64,000 bases of DNA from Micromonospora rubida (lineage in GTDB: Bacteria; Actinomycetota; Actinomycetes; Mycobacteriales; Micromonosporaceae). The notes beneath the pieces were generated by a model. That model searched no databases, was not told the DNA's origin, and was given only the letters and a program-made list of their open reading frames with translations. The stretch lies in assembly GCF_009908295.1 (NCBI RefSeq), contig NZ_JAAALO010000002.1:843490-907489 (forward strand), written 5' to 3'. This document shows positions 8,773-16,849 of the stretch, piece by piece (the stretch's first letter is position 1; the number at the start of each line of letters is the position of its first letter). A program made the position numbers and the translations under genes.

Positions 8773-8886
8773 TCACCAACGTCCTCTCGACATGCGTACG
8801 GCAAGGTAGACCAGGCCACCGGCGAGTGCGCCCAGGCCGGCGACCAGCAGGCTGACGAACCCGATCTCGGTAACCATCCGGGCCAT
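8773..8886 (-). CDS. 37-residue single-pass membrane peptide
   Basis: The frame runs from ATG at 8886 (or ATG 8877, giving 34 residues) to TGA at 8773. It encodes MARMVTEIGF, a Gly/Ala/Leu-rich transmembrane helix (VSLLVAGLGALAGGLVYLAV), then a basic end RMSRGRW. It sits between the nitrobindin gene and the divergent DsrE gene, whose ATG is only 15 bp away. The hydrophobic helix with positive-inside tail supports a real small membrane protein. Function unknown. Confidence 0.5.
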   Translation of the reverse strand: MARMVTEIGFVSLLVAGLGALAGGLVYLAVRMSRGRW

Positions 8887-8900
8887 CCTATGCTGGCGCC

Positions 8901-9263
8901 ATGGCCCGCACTCTCGTCGTCAAGGTCACCGCCGGCGCCGACGCGCCGGAGCGGTGCGCACAGGCCTTCACCGTCGCCGCCACCGCCGCCGCCGCAGGTG
9001 TGGACGTCTCGCTCTGGCTCACCGGGGAGTCGACCTGGTTCGCCCTGCCCGGCCGGGCGCAGGAGTTCGAGCTGCCGCACTCCGCGCCGCTGGCCGAGCT
9101 GCTGCACGTGATCATCAGCACCGGCAAGGTGACGGCCTGTACGCAGTGCGCGGCCCGCCGGGACATCGGCCCCGACGACGTGCTGCCGGGGGTGCGGATC
9201 GCCGGGGCGGCGGTCTTCGTCGAGGAGGCGATGGCCGAGGGCGCGCAGGCCCTGGTCTACTGA
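8901..9263 (+). CDS. DsrE/DsrF-like family protein
   Basis: 120 residues with an alternating beta/alpha pattern: MARTLVVKVTAGADAPERC, then VDVSLWLTGESTW, and a CTQCAARR motif with two cysteines. It fits the DsrE/YchN sulfur-relay fold, possibly with the Cys pair acting in sulfur transfer. No DsrF/H or TusB/C partner is nearby. Divergent from the membrane-peptide/nitrobindin cluster. Confidence 0.7.
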   Translation: MARTLVVKVTAGADAPERCAQAFTVAATAAAAGVDVSLWLTGESTWFALPGRAQEFELPHSAPLAELLHVIISTGKVTACTQCAARRDIGPDDVLPGVRIAGAAVFVEEAMAEGAQALVY

Positions 9264-9308
9264 CCCCCGCCCCCTCGCCCCCGCCCTGACCGCCCCCGGT
9301 GATCGAGC

Positions 9309-9977
9309 TCAGCTCACGATCGGGCGGGCGTCCTTCCCGACGTGCACGCCTTCGGCGAACCGCACGATCTCCTTTTCGCCCCAGTTGAGGGTCTGCCACA
9401 CCTGGATCGCCAGGTACGCGCCGGTGGGCTGCTTGATGAAGACGGTGCCGGGCCGGGCGTTGCCGGCCATCGTGGCCAGCAGAGCCGGCTGGCCGTTGAC
9501 GGTGACCTTCTTCGTCGTCACGTCCGGCAGCGTTCTCTGCAGCACGATGCCGATCTTGCCAACGAACGATTGGGGGTCCTGGTCGGCGATGCCCTTCGGG
9601 GCGAGCATGAAGGCGGACTCGTCGGAACCCTGGACCTCCCAGCCCTCCGGCACCTCGTCGACGGTGAACCCGGTGGGCTGCTCGCCGGTGTAGGCCACCA
9701 GCCTGACCGGGGACGGGTTGGTCGCCCCGCCGGTCTTCGTTGCGGTGGCGGCCGGCGGCCCGGCGATGTCCGGTGCGCCGTCGCCGGTCCGCACTCCGGG
9801 CACGACGAGCGTGGCGGCCAGGGCGGCTGCCAGGAGCCCGGCACCGCCGACCTGGGCGAGTCGGTGCCGGCGCAGGGCGCGTCGCCCGCGCTCCAGGTCC
9901 GCGGTGAGCGTCGCGGCGGACGGCGTGGCGGCCGGGCCGGCCATTTCGACGAAACGGTCGTGCAGGTCGGTGTTCAT
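9309..9977 (-). CDS. membrane-anchored partner of the adjacent sigma factor
   Basis: 222 residues. A cytoplasmic N-terminus (1-44), one transmembrane helix (VGGAGLLAAALAATLVVPGV, about 43-62) and an external domain (residues 95-220) with no recognised catalytic motif. It lies immediately downstream of the SigE-family sigma gene, the usual position for an anti-sigma factor or sigma-linked sensor. No zinc-type anti-sigma HxxxCxxC motif is present, so the anti-sigma role is inferred from position only. Confidence 0.6.
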   Translation of the reverse strand: MNTDLHDRFVEMAGPAATPSAATLTADLERGRRALRRHRLAQVGGAGLLAAALAATLVVPGVRTGDGAPDIAGPPAATATKTGGATNPSPVRLVAYTGEQPTGFTVDEVPEGWEVQGSDESAFMLAPKGIADQDPQSFVGKIGIVLQRTLPDVTTKKVTVNGQPALLATMAGNARPGTVFIKQPTGAYLAIQVWQTLNWGEKEIVRFAEGVHVGKDARPIVS

Positions 9978-10022
9978 GACTTCTCCTCGGATGGTTGTGC
10001 CGACGCGGAACAGGGCCGTGGG

Positions 10023-10556
10023 TCAGGGTCGGGCGTTGCCGGGCAGGTAGCTCATCCGGCCGGGGGTCACCTCCAGGGCTTCGCGCAGCCGTTGCAGCCC
10101 ACGGGCCGTCTGGGTCTTCACCGAGCCCTCACTGCAACCCAACGCGCCGGCGGTCTCGGCCACGTCCAGGCCGTGGAAGTACCGGAACACCAGCGTGGCC
10201 CGCATCCTCGGCGGCAGCCGCTTGAGCGCGGTCATCAGCTCGTCGACGCCCTCACGGTCCAGCCCTGGCTCGACGTGCGCGATGTCGGGCAGGGCCGCCG
10301 TGGAGCGTTCCCGCCGCCACCACGGGCGACGCCGCTCATCGGTCAGCGCGTTGACCATGATTCGGTACACATAGCCGCTCGGATTACCGGCCCGGCAGTA
10401 CGCCGGCCACTTGACGTAGAGCTTCGTCATCGTCGTCTGGACCAGGTCCTCGGCCAGATGGTGGTCACCGCCGGTGATCAACCTGGCCGTCCGCACCAAC
10501 TCGGCACGCCGGTCCAGCACGAACTGCCCGAACTGCTCATCTCGTTCGCTTGTCAC
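10023..10556 (-). CDS. ECF RNA polymerase sigma factor, SigE family
   Basis: 177 residues from a GTG. Sigma region 2 (RTARLITGGDHHLAEDLVQTT...GYVYRIMVNALTDERRR) and region 4 (LPPRMRATLVFRYFHGLDVAETAGALGCSEGSVKTQT) are both complete, matching the actinobacterial SigE (SigE41/ECF41-like without extension) group. It precedes the membrane-anchored protein gene by 45 nt. The signal sensed is unknown. Confidence 0.87.
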   Translation of the reverse strand: MTSERDEQFGQFVLDRRAELVRTARLITGGDHHLAEDLVQTTMTKLYVKWPAYCRAGNPSGYVYRIMVNALTDERRRPWWRRERSTAALPDIAHVEPGLDREGVDELMTALKRLPPRMRATLVFRYFHGLDVAETAGALGCSEGSVKTQTARGLQRLREALEVTPGRMSYLPGNARP

Positions 10557-10690
10557 GTTGCCTCCTTCGCCCCTACAGCCCTATGACGGGCCTTGGGGAC
10601 GAAGCGTTGACGACGGGCGGCGAGCACATTGCGACTGAATGAGAAGGCGATCGCCCTCGCGCGGCGGCCACGCGTACCCCCGGATTCTTA

Positions 10691-10728
10691 CCGACACCGA
10701 GTCGGTATCCTTTCCGACGTCATGTCGG
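10691..10728 (+). promoter_or_regulatory. twin CCGAC-N5-GTCGG operators upstream of the ABC operon
   Basis: Two palindromes with identical half-sites and identical 5-bp spacers lie at 10691-10705 and 10714-10728, centre to centre 23 bp, about two helical turns. The first extends to TACCGAC/GTCGGTA. They sit 30-67 bp upstream of the permease ATG. The TetR regulator encoded at the end of the operon is the natural candidate to bind them cooperatively. Confidence 0.65.
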
Positions 10729-10757
10729 CAAAAGGGGACGCTCCCCGAGGAGGACGA

Positions 10758-11882
10758 ATGTTCCTGGCCCTGCGCGAGCTTCGCTTCGCGCGCTGGCGGT
10801 TCACGCTGATGGGCAGCGTGGTCGCCCTCATCGCGGTGCTGATGGTGCTGCTCTCCGGGCTGTCGTCGGGCCTGGTCAACGACGGCGTATCCGGCCTGCA
10901 ACGGCTGCCGGTGACCGCCTTCGCCTTCGACGGCGGCACCAAGCTCGACTCGGCCTTCTCGCGTAGCGTCGTGGACAACCAGCAGGTCGCCCGGTGGCGC
11001 CAGCAACCCGGCGTGCGGGAGGCCGCGCCCTTCGGCAACATGCTGGTCAACGCACGCAGCGACCGGGGCGTACCGGTCGACCTCGCCCTCTTCGGCGTCG
11101 AGCCGAACTCCTTCCTGGCCCCGTCGGCCGGCGAGGGGACCGGGCTGGGCGCACCCGACGGGATCGTCGTCTCGCGGACCGCCCTCGACGCCGGCCTGCG
11201 GGTCGGTGACACGGTGACCGTCGACCGGATCGGCACCCCGCTCAAGATCGTCGGTGCCACCGCCGACCAGCACACCTTCGGTCACGTCGACGTGGCCTAC
11301 CTGCCACTGGCGGCCTGGCAGCGCCTGCACGCCGGGGTCGGCCCCGGCCAGGAGCTTCCCGCCAAGGCCGCCGAGCAGGCCACCGCGGTCGCCATCAGGG
11401 CCGACGACACCGCCGACCTCGCCGCCGGGGACGCCGCCGCCGGCACGACGACCCTCGCGAAGCGGGAGTCGTACGGTGCGTCGCCGGGCTACAGCGCCGA
11501 GACCTCCACGCTGATGCTCATCCAGGTCTTCCTGTACGCCATCTCGGCGCTGGTCGTCGGCGCGTTCTTCACGGTCTGGACGATCAGCCGCAAACACGAA
11601 CTGGCTGTGCTGCGCGCGATGGGGGCCGCCAAGCCGTACCTGCTGCGGGATGGCCTGGCGCAGGCGCTGGTCGTCCTCGTGGCCTCGATCGCCGCGGGGG
11701 TGGCGGTCGGGGTCGCCCTCGGCGGCCTGATGGGCGGCAGCGGCGTGCCGTTCGCCCTCGAAGCGCCCGCCGTGACCCTCGCGAGCCTGCTCCTGGTCCT
11801 GCTCGGTCTCCTCGGCGCCTGCGCGGCGATCGTCCGCGTTGCCTCCATCGACCCGCTCGCCGCCCTGGGAGGACAACGATGA
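10758..11882 (+). CDS. ABC transporter permease, MacB/FtsX-like
   Basis: 374 residues from the ATG at 10758, preceded by GAGGAGGA. An N-terminal transmembrane helix (about 16-40), a large extracytoplasmic MacB-type periplasmic core domain (40-245), then three helices in the FtsX-domain arrangement (255-280, 305-330, 345-370). The signature ISRKHELAVLRAMGA is the coupling loop typical of LolC/MacB/DevC permeases. It works with the adjacent ATPase, probably exporting a lipid, peptide or drug. ATGA overlap with the next gene. Confidence 0.87.
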   Translation: MFLALRELRFARWRFTLMGSVVALIAVLMVLLSGLSSGLVNDGVSGLQRLPVTAFAFDGGTKLDSAFSRSVVDNQQVARWRQQPGVREAAPFGNMLVNARSDRGVPVDLALFGVEPNSFLAPSAGEGTGLGAPDGIVVSRTALDAGLRVGDTVTVDRIGTPLKIVGATADQHTFGHVDVAYLPLAAWQRLHAGVGPGQELPAKAAEQATAVAIRADDTADLAAGDAAAGTTTLAKRESYGASPGYSAETSTLMLIQVFLYAISALVVGAFFTVWTISRKHELAVLRAMGAAKPYLLRDGLAQALVVLVASIAAGVAVGVALGGLMGGSGVPFALEAPAVTLASLLLVLLGLLGACAAIVRVASIDPLAALGGQR

Positions 11883-12562
11883 GCAGCACCGAACGCACCG
11901 GCCTCGTCCTGTCCGGCGTGACCCTGCGCCTCGGGGACGGCGACGACACGGTCACCGCCCTGGACGGCGTCGACCTGATGGTCCGGCCGGGTGAACTGGT
12001 CGCCGTCGTCGGCCCCTCCGGCTCCGGCAAGTCCAGCCTGCTGGCGATCGCCGGGGCGCTGACCACCCCCGACGAGGGGACGGTCACCATCGACGGGCGC
12101 GACGTCACCGCGATGAGCGACCGGGCGAGGGCGGCGTACCGCCGCGACCACATCGGTTTCGTGTTCCAGAGCGGCAACCTGCTGCCGGCGCTCACCGCCC
12201 TGGACCAACTCCGGCTGGTCACCAACCTCAGCAAGAAGCGGATCGACTCCCGCGACCCGGCGCAACTCCTCGCCGATGTGGGAATGGCGCACCGGGCGGA
12301 CCGGCGCCCCCACCAGCTCTCCGGCGGCGAGCGCCAGCGGGTGGGCATCGCCCGCGCCCTCGTGGGGCACCCGTCGCTGCTGCTGGTGGACGAGCCGACG
12401 GCCGCGCTGGACCGGGCGCGCAGCCACGAGGTGGTGCAACTGCTGGCCCAGGAGACGAAGCAGTCGGCGGTCGCCAGCGTCATGGTCACCCATGACCAGG
12501 ACGTGCTGGAGCACTGCGACCGGGTGGTTGAGATGATTGACGGGCGGCTGTCCACCGGCTGA
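11879..12562 (+). CDS. ABC transporter ATP-binding protein (LolD/MacB-type)
   Basis: 227 residues. Walker A GPSGSGKSS, Q-loop FVFQSGNL, signature LSGGERQRV, Walker B LLLVDEPTAALD and H-loop MVTHDQ are all intact. It overlaps the permease by four bases and is followed by the TetR gene 22 nt later. Drives the MacB-like permease. Confidence 0.92.
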   Translation: MSSTERTGLVLSGVTLRLGDGDDTVTALDGVDLMVRPGELVAVVGPSGSGKSSLLAIAGALTTPDEGTVTIDGRDVTAMSDRARAAYRRDHIGFVFQSGNLLPALTALDQLRLVTNLSKKRIDSRDPAQLLADVGMAHRADRRPHQLSGGERQRVGIARALVGHPSLLLVDEPTAALDRARSHEVVQLLAQETKQSAVASVMVTHDQDVLEHCDRVVEMIDGRLSTG

Positions 12563-12584
12563 CGGACGTGCAGGAGGAGGGCCC

Positions 12585-13172
12585 ATGCCACGCATCAACG
12601 CGCCGACCGTAGCCCAGCACCGGGCCGAGCGACGCCGGGCCCTCCTCGACGCCGCCCGGTCGCTGCTGGCCGAGGACCCCCGCCACCCGCCCACCCTCGC
12701 CGCGGTGGCGGCCCGCGCGAAGCTGGCCCGCTCGTCGGTGTACGAGTACTTCCGCTCCGGCGACGCCCTGCTGCTGGAGCTGGTGAGGGAGGTGCTGCCG
12801 AACTGGTCCCGCCAGGTGACCGACGCGATGGCCGCGGCCGGCGGCCCGGGGGAGCAGGTGTTGGCGTACGTCGCCGCGAACCTCCGCCTGGTCGCCGAGG
12901 GTGAGCACGCCCTCGCCACCGCCCTGATCGAGTCGGTGCCGGGCGAGGAGACCAACGCCAGCACCCGGCAGATGCATGAGCAGATGAGCGGCCCTCTGGT
13001 GGCCGCCCTGAGCGAGCTGGGGCTGCCCGACCCGACCAGCACGGCGGGGCTGATCAGCTCGGTGGTCTACACCGCCAGCCGCATGATCGAGGCGGGGTCG
13101 GACACGACCGCCACCGGGGAACGGGTCCGTGAACTGCTCGGCCCGTTCCTGCTGGGCCGGGGAACCCCATAG
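12585..13172 (+). CDS. TetR-family regulator
   Basis: 195 residues from ATG 12585, after an AGGAGGAG ribosome-binding site. The N-terminal HTH (TLAAVAARAKLARSSVYEYFRSGDALLLELV) is typical of TetR. The C-terminal ligand domain is divergent. It is third in the ABC exporter operon and probably represses it through the twin operators at 10691-10728, being released by the transported compound or a mimic. Confidence 0.87.
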   Translation: MPRINAPTVAQHRAERRRALLDAARSLLAEDPRHPPTLAAVAARAKLARSSVYEYFRSGDALLLELVREVLPNWSRQVTDAMAAAGGPGEQVLAYVAANLRLVAEGEHALATALIESVPGEETNASTRQMHEQMSGPLVAALSELGLPDPTSTAGLISSVVYTASRMIEAGSDTTATGERVRELLGPFLLGRGTP

Positions 13173-13203
13173 CCGGCTACCCGTTCCGCCGGACGGGACG
13201 GGT

Positions 13204-14055
13204 TCAGGCGCGGCAGCCGGTGGTGGCGGTCAGGTCGGAGCCGGCCAGGGCCACGGTGACCACGCCCTGACGGTAGGCGTACACCTCGGGGGTTTCCAGG
13301 ACGGCGGCGTCGGCCGCGACCGGGGCGAGCGCGCGGGCCGGCTCCGCCGGGGCGGGGTCGAGGGTGAGGCGGGCGGTGCGGGCCTGGCGGTCGGTGCCGG
13401 GGCAGGGCGCGGCGAGTTGCTGCGTGGGTGGGACGGGCGCCGGGTGGCCGAGCGCGCGCAGGGCGGCGGCCAGGGCGGCCGATTCCGGGCCGGCCTGGGC
13501 GGCGGGTGGCCGGTAGCCGTCGCCGATCGGGCGGCACCCGGTGCGGACGGTCAACCGGATCCGGCCGTCGCCGGCCGATCGCCCCGCCACCAGCACGAAC
13601 TCCCCCGCGTCGGCGCGCAGCCGGGGGCCATCGTCGGTGGCCCGAACCCCGGCCTGCCAACCCGCCGGAAGCCGGTCGGCGACCCGGGTGAGCACCGCGC
13701 GCGGGTCGGCGCCGGGGTCGAGAATCTCCACCCCGCGCTCCAGCGTCGCGCCGTCGAGCAGCGGGGTCACCCGGCAGCCACGCTCGATCCGGTCCGGCTC
13801 TAGCGCGACGACCCCGTCGCCAGCCGCCGCGACCAGCTCACCGACCGCCCGGTCGACCACCGGCCCGGCCTGGGCCAGGCTGCGCTGCTCGCGGACGGTC
13901 GGCCCGTCGTCGCGGACCGAAACCCAGGTCAGTACGCCGAGCAGCACCGCCCAGGCCACGGTCGCGGCCAGCAGCCAGTGGGACCGACGGCGGGCGGGCG
14001 TCGGCTCTCGGGGACCGGTCGGCGGGGCGTATCCCGCCTGTGCAGCACCACTCAC
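13204..14055 (-). CDS. membrane-anchored hypothetical protein
   Basis: 283 residues. A short cytoplasmic segment (1-25), a single transmembrane helix (WLLAATVAWAVLLGVLTWV, about 27-46) and an external domain of about 235 residues with paired cysteines (near residues 94, 174, 218 and 281) that could form disulfides. No family was recognised. It converges on the TetR gene and is divergent from the DUF2089 gene. Confidence 0.65.
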   Translation of the reverse strand: MSGAAQAGYAPPTGPREPTPARRRSHWLLAATVAWAVLLGVLTWVSVRDDGPTVREQRSLAQAGPVVDRAVGELVAAAGDGVVALEPDRIERGCRVTPLLDGATLERGVEILDPGADPRAVLTRVADRLPAGWQAGVRATDDGPRLRADAGEFVLVAGRSAGDGRIRLTVRTGCRPIGDGYRPPAAQAGPESAALAAALRALGHPAPVPPTQQLAAPCPGTDRQARTARLTLDPAPAEPARALAPVAADAAVLETPEVYAYRQGVVTVALAGSDLTATTGCRA

Positions 14056-14155
14056 CGGGCCATCGTGTCACGCGATGTCGCCACCCCCGCCGGCACGCCG
14101 GTTCCGCCAGCCGGTGCAGGACGACCGCCGAAGCGCTCGTTTAAGAAAATTAAGA

Positions 14156-14192
14156 TCAACTTATTGAAAGTTGAAGTAGCACCGGTTATAAC
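14156..14192 (+). promoter_or_regulatory. sigma70-like promoter and palindrome, probably leaderless
   Basis: TTGAAA (14164-14169), a 17-bp spacer and TATAAC (14187-14192) form a near-consensus promoter in an unusually AT-rich stretch. The -10 ends 7 bp before the ATG at 14200, so transcription should begin at or beside the start codon. A perfect 7-bp inverted repeat, TCAACTT-N5-AAGTTGA (14156-14174), overlaps the -35 and is a likely operator. Confidence 0.65.
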
Positions 14193-14199
14193 TTTAGAT

Positions 14200-14577
14200 A
14201 TGACAGAGCAGGCGATGGACTGGCAGGAACTCACGAACCTGACCCGGGGCCAGCCGTTCGTCGTCGAGCGGGTGCGCCTGGCAGGCAACGGCGTCGCGAT
14301 CGAGGGTGAGTTCGAGCTACCGCAACTGGCTCAGCTCAACGTCGAGGATCAGGTCTTCGTCACGGCGTTCGTGCGGTGCCACGGTTCCATCAAGGAGATG
14401 GAGCGGATCTTCGGGGTGAGCTACCCGACGATCAAGTCACGACTGAACCGGATCATGCAGATGCTCGACTTCGTCGAGACCGATCCGGCGCCGTCGCGGG
14501 CCGACGTCATCGATCGGTTGCGCCGCGGCGAGATCACCACACAGCAGGCGTTGTCCGAACTGGAGGGCCGCACGTGA
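14200..14577 (+). CDS. DUF2089 family HTH-like protein
   Basis: 125 residues from ATG 14200. The central motif (MERIFGVSYPTIKSRLNRI) is the HTH-like core of DUF2089 and the C-terminal ITTQQALSEL segment resembles SHOCT-type helices. These proteins commonly sit beside SHOCT-like/YvlB genes and are thought to regulate them. There is no ribosome-binding site, in keeping with a leaderless transcript. The TGA overlaps the ATG of the next gene. Confidence 0.8.
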   Translation: MTEQAMDWQELTNLTRGQPFVVERVRLAGNGVAIEGEFELPQLAQLNVEDQVFVTAFVRCHGSIKEMERIFGVSYPTIKSRLNRIMQMLDFVETDPAPSRADVIDRLRRGEITTQQALSELEGRT

Positions 14578-14834
14578 TGCCGCAGTTGCTGACCGTACGG
14601 GTCAAACGCCCGGACGGTCGTCCCATCCGGATCTGGGTCCCGGTGCTCCCCGTAGTGCTCGTGTTCTCACCGGTCGTGGCCCTGGTCGTGCTGGTGGCGG
14701 CCGTGGCCTGCCTCGTGTACCGCATCAGTGTGGTGCGCGCACTCGGCACCGGTTGGCGCGTCATCTCCGCGTTGCCCGGCACCCGGGTCGACATCGAGCA
14801 GGGCCGTTCGGCTGTGCTCGTAACCATCCGATAG
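14577..14834 (+). CDS. small membrane protein in the DUF2089 operon
   Basis: 85 residues. One long hydrophobic stretch (VPVLPVVLVFSPVVALVVLVAAVACLV split around Pro/Ser, residues 22-50) is flanked by basic segments. It starts at ATG 14577, overlapping the DUF2089 stop. Such small membrane proteins often pair with SHOCT-domain proteins. Function unknown. Confidence 0.7.
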   Translation: MPQLLTVRVKRPDGRPIRIWVPVLPVVLVFSPVVALVVLVAAVACLVYRISVVRALGTGWRVISALPGTRVDIEQGRSAVLVTIR

Positions 14835-14845
14835 GAGAGGTTCCG

Positions 14846-15268
14846 ATGAACGAACAGCGCAAGGACATCCTCGACATGCTGGCCGAGGGCAAGATCACCG
14901 CAGCGGAGGCGGAGCAGCTCATCGCCGCGCTCGAACGGGCCCAGCCGGAGGCGGCGCCGAGCCTCGACGCCCGGCCGAAGGGCAGGGCGAAGTACCTGCG
15001 GGTGTTGGTGGACACCGTCGAGAACGGCGAGCCGGGACGGGTCAACGTGCGGGTGCCGCTGCAACTGCTGCGGGCCGGCGTACGGCTGGCGGCCCTGATC
15101 CCGCCGCAGGCGCTGGGGCAGGCCAACGCCGAACTGAACAAGTCGGGCGTGCCGTTCGACCTGACGCAGCTCAAGCCCGAACAGCTCGAGGCGCTCGTGG
15201 AGCACCTCGACGAGATGACCGTGGAGGTGGACCAGCCCGATGCCAAAGTGCGTGTCTTCTGCGAGTAG
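14846..15268 (+). CDS. SHOCT-like domain protein
   Basis: 140 residues. The N-terminus RKDILDMLAEGKITAAEAEQLI is the short SHOCT-like (YvlB N-terminal) helical motif. Residues 45-140 form a second, unrecognised domain (VRVPLQLLRAGVRLAALIP...). It has its own AGGAGAGG ribosome-binding site, 12 nt after the membrane gene. Third gene of the trio, possibly involved in envelope stress response by analogy with YvlB-type operons. Confidence 0.75.
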   Translation: MNEQRKDILDMLAEGKITAAEAEQLIAALERAQPEAAPSLDARPKGRAKYLRVLVDTVENGEPGRVNVRVPLQLLRAGVRLAALIPPQALGQANAELNKSGVPFDLTQLKPEQLEALVEHLDEMTVEVDQPDAKVRVFCE

Positions 15269-15296
15269 GCGCCGTCGGAGTTTGACGGACCCCCGA

Positions 15297-15316
15297 GAGG
15301 GTGCTGGAACACCCTC
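15297..15316 (+). terminator. hairpin after the SHOCT-like gene
   Basis: GAGGGTG-CTGGAA-CACCCTC, a 7-bp perfect stem 29 nt downstream of the stop. There is no T-tract, as usual in actinomycetes. Confidence 0.5.
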
Positions 15317-15527
15317 CCGAGGCCGCGCCCGCCACAGCAGTGCACGGTTGAACTGCCAACCTGAAGAATAGCCGCGCAGCCGGCCGGGTCGACTTCACAC
15401 CGGGAGCGGCGAGGTCCACGCGGGGCCGGCTCTCTTCACCCTCGTACGGCGAGGGCCGGACCCCGGCGAGGTGGGCGCACGTCCTGGCCGGGTACCCGTG
15501 AAGGCGGGCGGGCGCGGCAACGGTCAC

Positions 15528-15567
15528 GGCTCGGGCCGGTCACCCCTGAGGACGACCGGCCCGAGCC
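15528..15567. terminator. 14-bp stem hairpin, copy A
   Basis: The arms 15528-15541 and 15554-15567 are perfect complements (GGCTCGGGCCGGTC). A near-identical hairpin lies at 18665-18707. It is bidirectional and stands between the convergent SHOCT-like and DUF4145 genes, so it can act as a shared terminator. It may also mark the left edge of an island. Confidence 0.7.
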
Positions 15568-15670
15568 AATGCGCAGCGGTTGGCGTCAGGACCGGATTCC
15601 TCCTGAGGGAGTCGCCCGGACTGGCCCGCATAGCCGCCGAGATCACTTCTTTTTTGGTCCCGATCGGAAT

Positions 15671-16405
15671 CTATGGTGTGGCGGTGTGCCGGCGAATTCC
15701 CTTGTCTGCATTGATCTGAGTAGCCAAGGCCTTCATCTGTGGATGCCTGTATAGCAAATCTAGTGCGTGGTCAAGTAGCTTGGCGCCATCAAGCACGTCG
15801 GTCGCACTCAGCGTCTCCTCATGGACACCTTGGTTCCCTATCCACTTTACCGCCAGGAGTGTGTCGGCTACATCAGGCTCCGTCTTCTTGAGATCGGAAA
15901 GCCGGCGATCTAGGGGTCGCTTCGATGCGTCACCCAATTCAGTCAAGAGCTGTTCAATTGCGAGGCGCAACCTGCCAGCGGCCGCGCCCGGGCTGGCCCA
16001 CAGCAGGGTCGCCGCCTGGTCAACATGATGCCGAACTGACTCCGGGCAGTCTTCGGCGAACTCAATCAGTGGCAATGAGGGCTGAGCGAATCGCAGTAGA
16101 TATGAGGAGTCGTAGGTTTGCTCATGGAAACCATCGGTAGTTTCGATGATTCGCATCTCGCCCGTCACTAAGACATCTTCACCGCATCGCTTTGCATTGC
16201 AACGCAACACTCCGCGGAATTTGCCAGTGATCCAATCGGGTTCCCACGCCGGGTGCGTCTGCTGAAGCGCCGTCGATTGAGCTGTTGGTAGGTCTTCTAT
16301 TGCTTGAACGGAAAGAGTGGTGCTCCGACAAAAGGGGCAGGTCGTGTCAGGCCAGTCGTTTTCAACGATCCAATCAGCCAGTTTAGCGAGATGCTGGTTC
16401 ATCAC
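15671..16405 (-). CDS. DUF4145 domain-containing protein
   Basis: 244 residues. Two Cys pairs near the N-terminus (CPFC, about residue 24, and a CNAKRC pair near 70) suggest a zinc-binding portion. The C-terminal segment (LRLAIEQLLTELG...DTLLAVKWIGNQGVHEE) matches DUF4145, often found in accessory or defence contexts. Codon use is clearly less GC-rich than in the neighbours, which suggests horizontal acquisition. It may start at either of two ATGs. No partner nuclease or helicase is adjacent. Confidence 0.75.
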   Translation of the reverse strand: MMNQHLAKLADWIVENDWPDTTCPFCRSTTLSVQAIEDLPTAQSTALQQTHPAWEPDWITGKFRGVLRCNAKRCGEDVLVTGEMRIIETTDGFHEQTYDSSYLLRFAQPSLPLIEFAEDCPESVRHHVDQAATLLWASPGAAAGRLRLAIEQLLTELGDASKRPLDRRLSDLKKTEPDVADTLLAVKWIGNQGVHEETLSATDVLDGAKLLDHALDLLYRHPQMKALATQINADKGIRRHTATP

Positions 16406-16762
16406 TGGATGATAGCTTATCGCCCGGCCAAGCCATGTCCCATATATGGCCCTGGAATTCCCACAAGTACCGTCGAAGCTCTTGGTGTACGCCGGTCAAC
16501 CTTGACCAGCAGGGCCGCGCGGACAACGATGGAGGATTTGCGAGGCCTGTATCGGATCGCCTGCCTAACCACATTCCTTACCTGCCGGAACAAGGCCGCC
16601 CGGGAGCGGTTTGGCCCGCGGGTTCATCCTCAAGGACACGTACTACCCTGCAAACCTGCACGATCTTGGGGCACAAGCCCGCGCGATCGCCGGCAGGTGC
16701 TCATCGATACAAGTACCTGCTCGCCAAAGGAAGAAGACGGAACGAACTGGCGCAGCTTCGCT
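16406..16762. other. gene-free AT-richer stretch in the island
   Basis: About 350 bp between the DUF4145 start and the broken toxin. Several frames are open on the plus strand, but none has a credible start, codon bias or recognisable motif. It looks like decayed mobile DNA. Confidence 0.4.
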
Positions 16763-16849
16763 TTAACAGCCCACCCGCCGCCTGACCGACTCATCGAGCT
16801 TCTCAAGCTGCTTCAGAGCACGCCGCGTGAACTCTACGGACCACTTCAC
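16763..16849 (-). pseudogene. truncated RelE/ParE-type toxin
   Basis: Starts with GTG overlapping the antitoxin stop (GTGA) and encodes VKWSVEFTRRALKQLEKLD, a classic RelE N-terminus, then stops after 28 residues (normal length about 85-95). No downstream frame restores the RelE catalytic C-terminus, so it is a deletion remnant rather than a simple frameshift. Confidence 0.75.
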
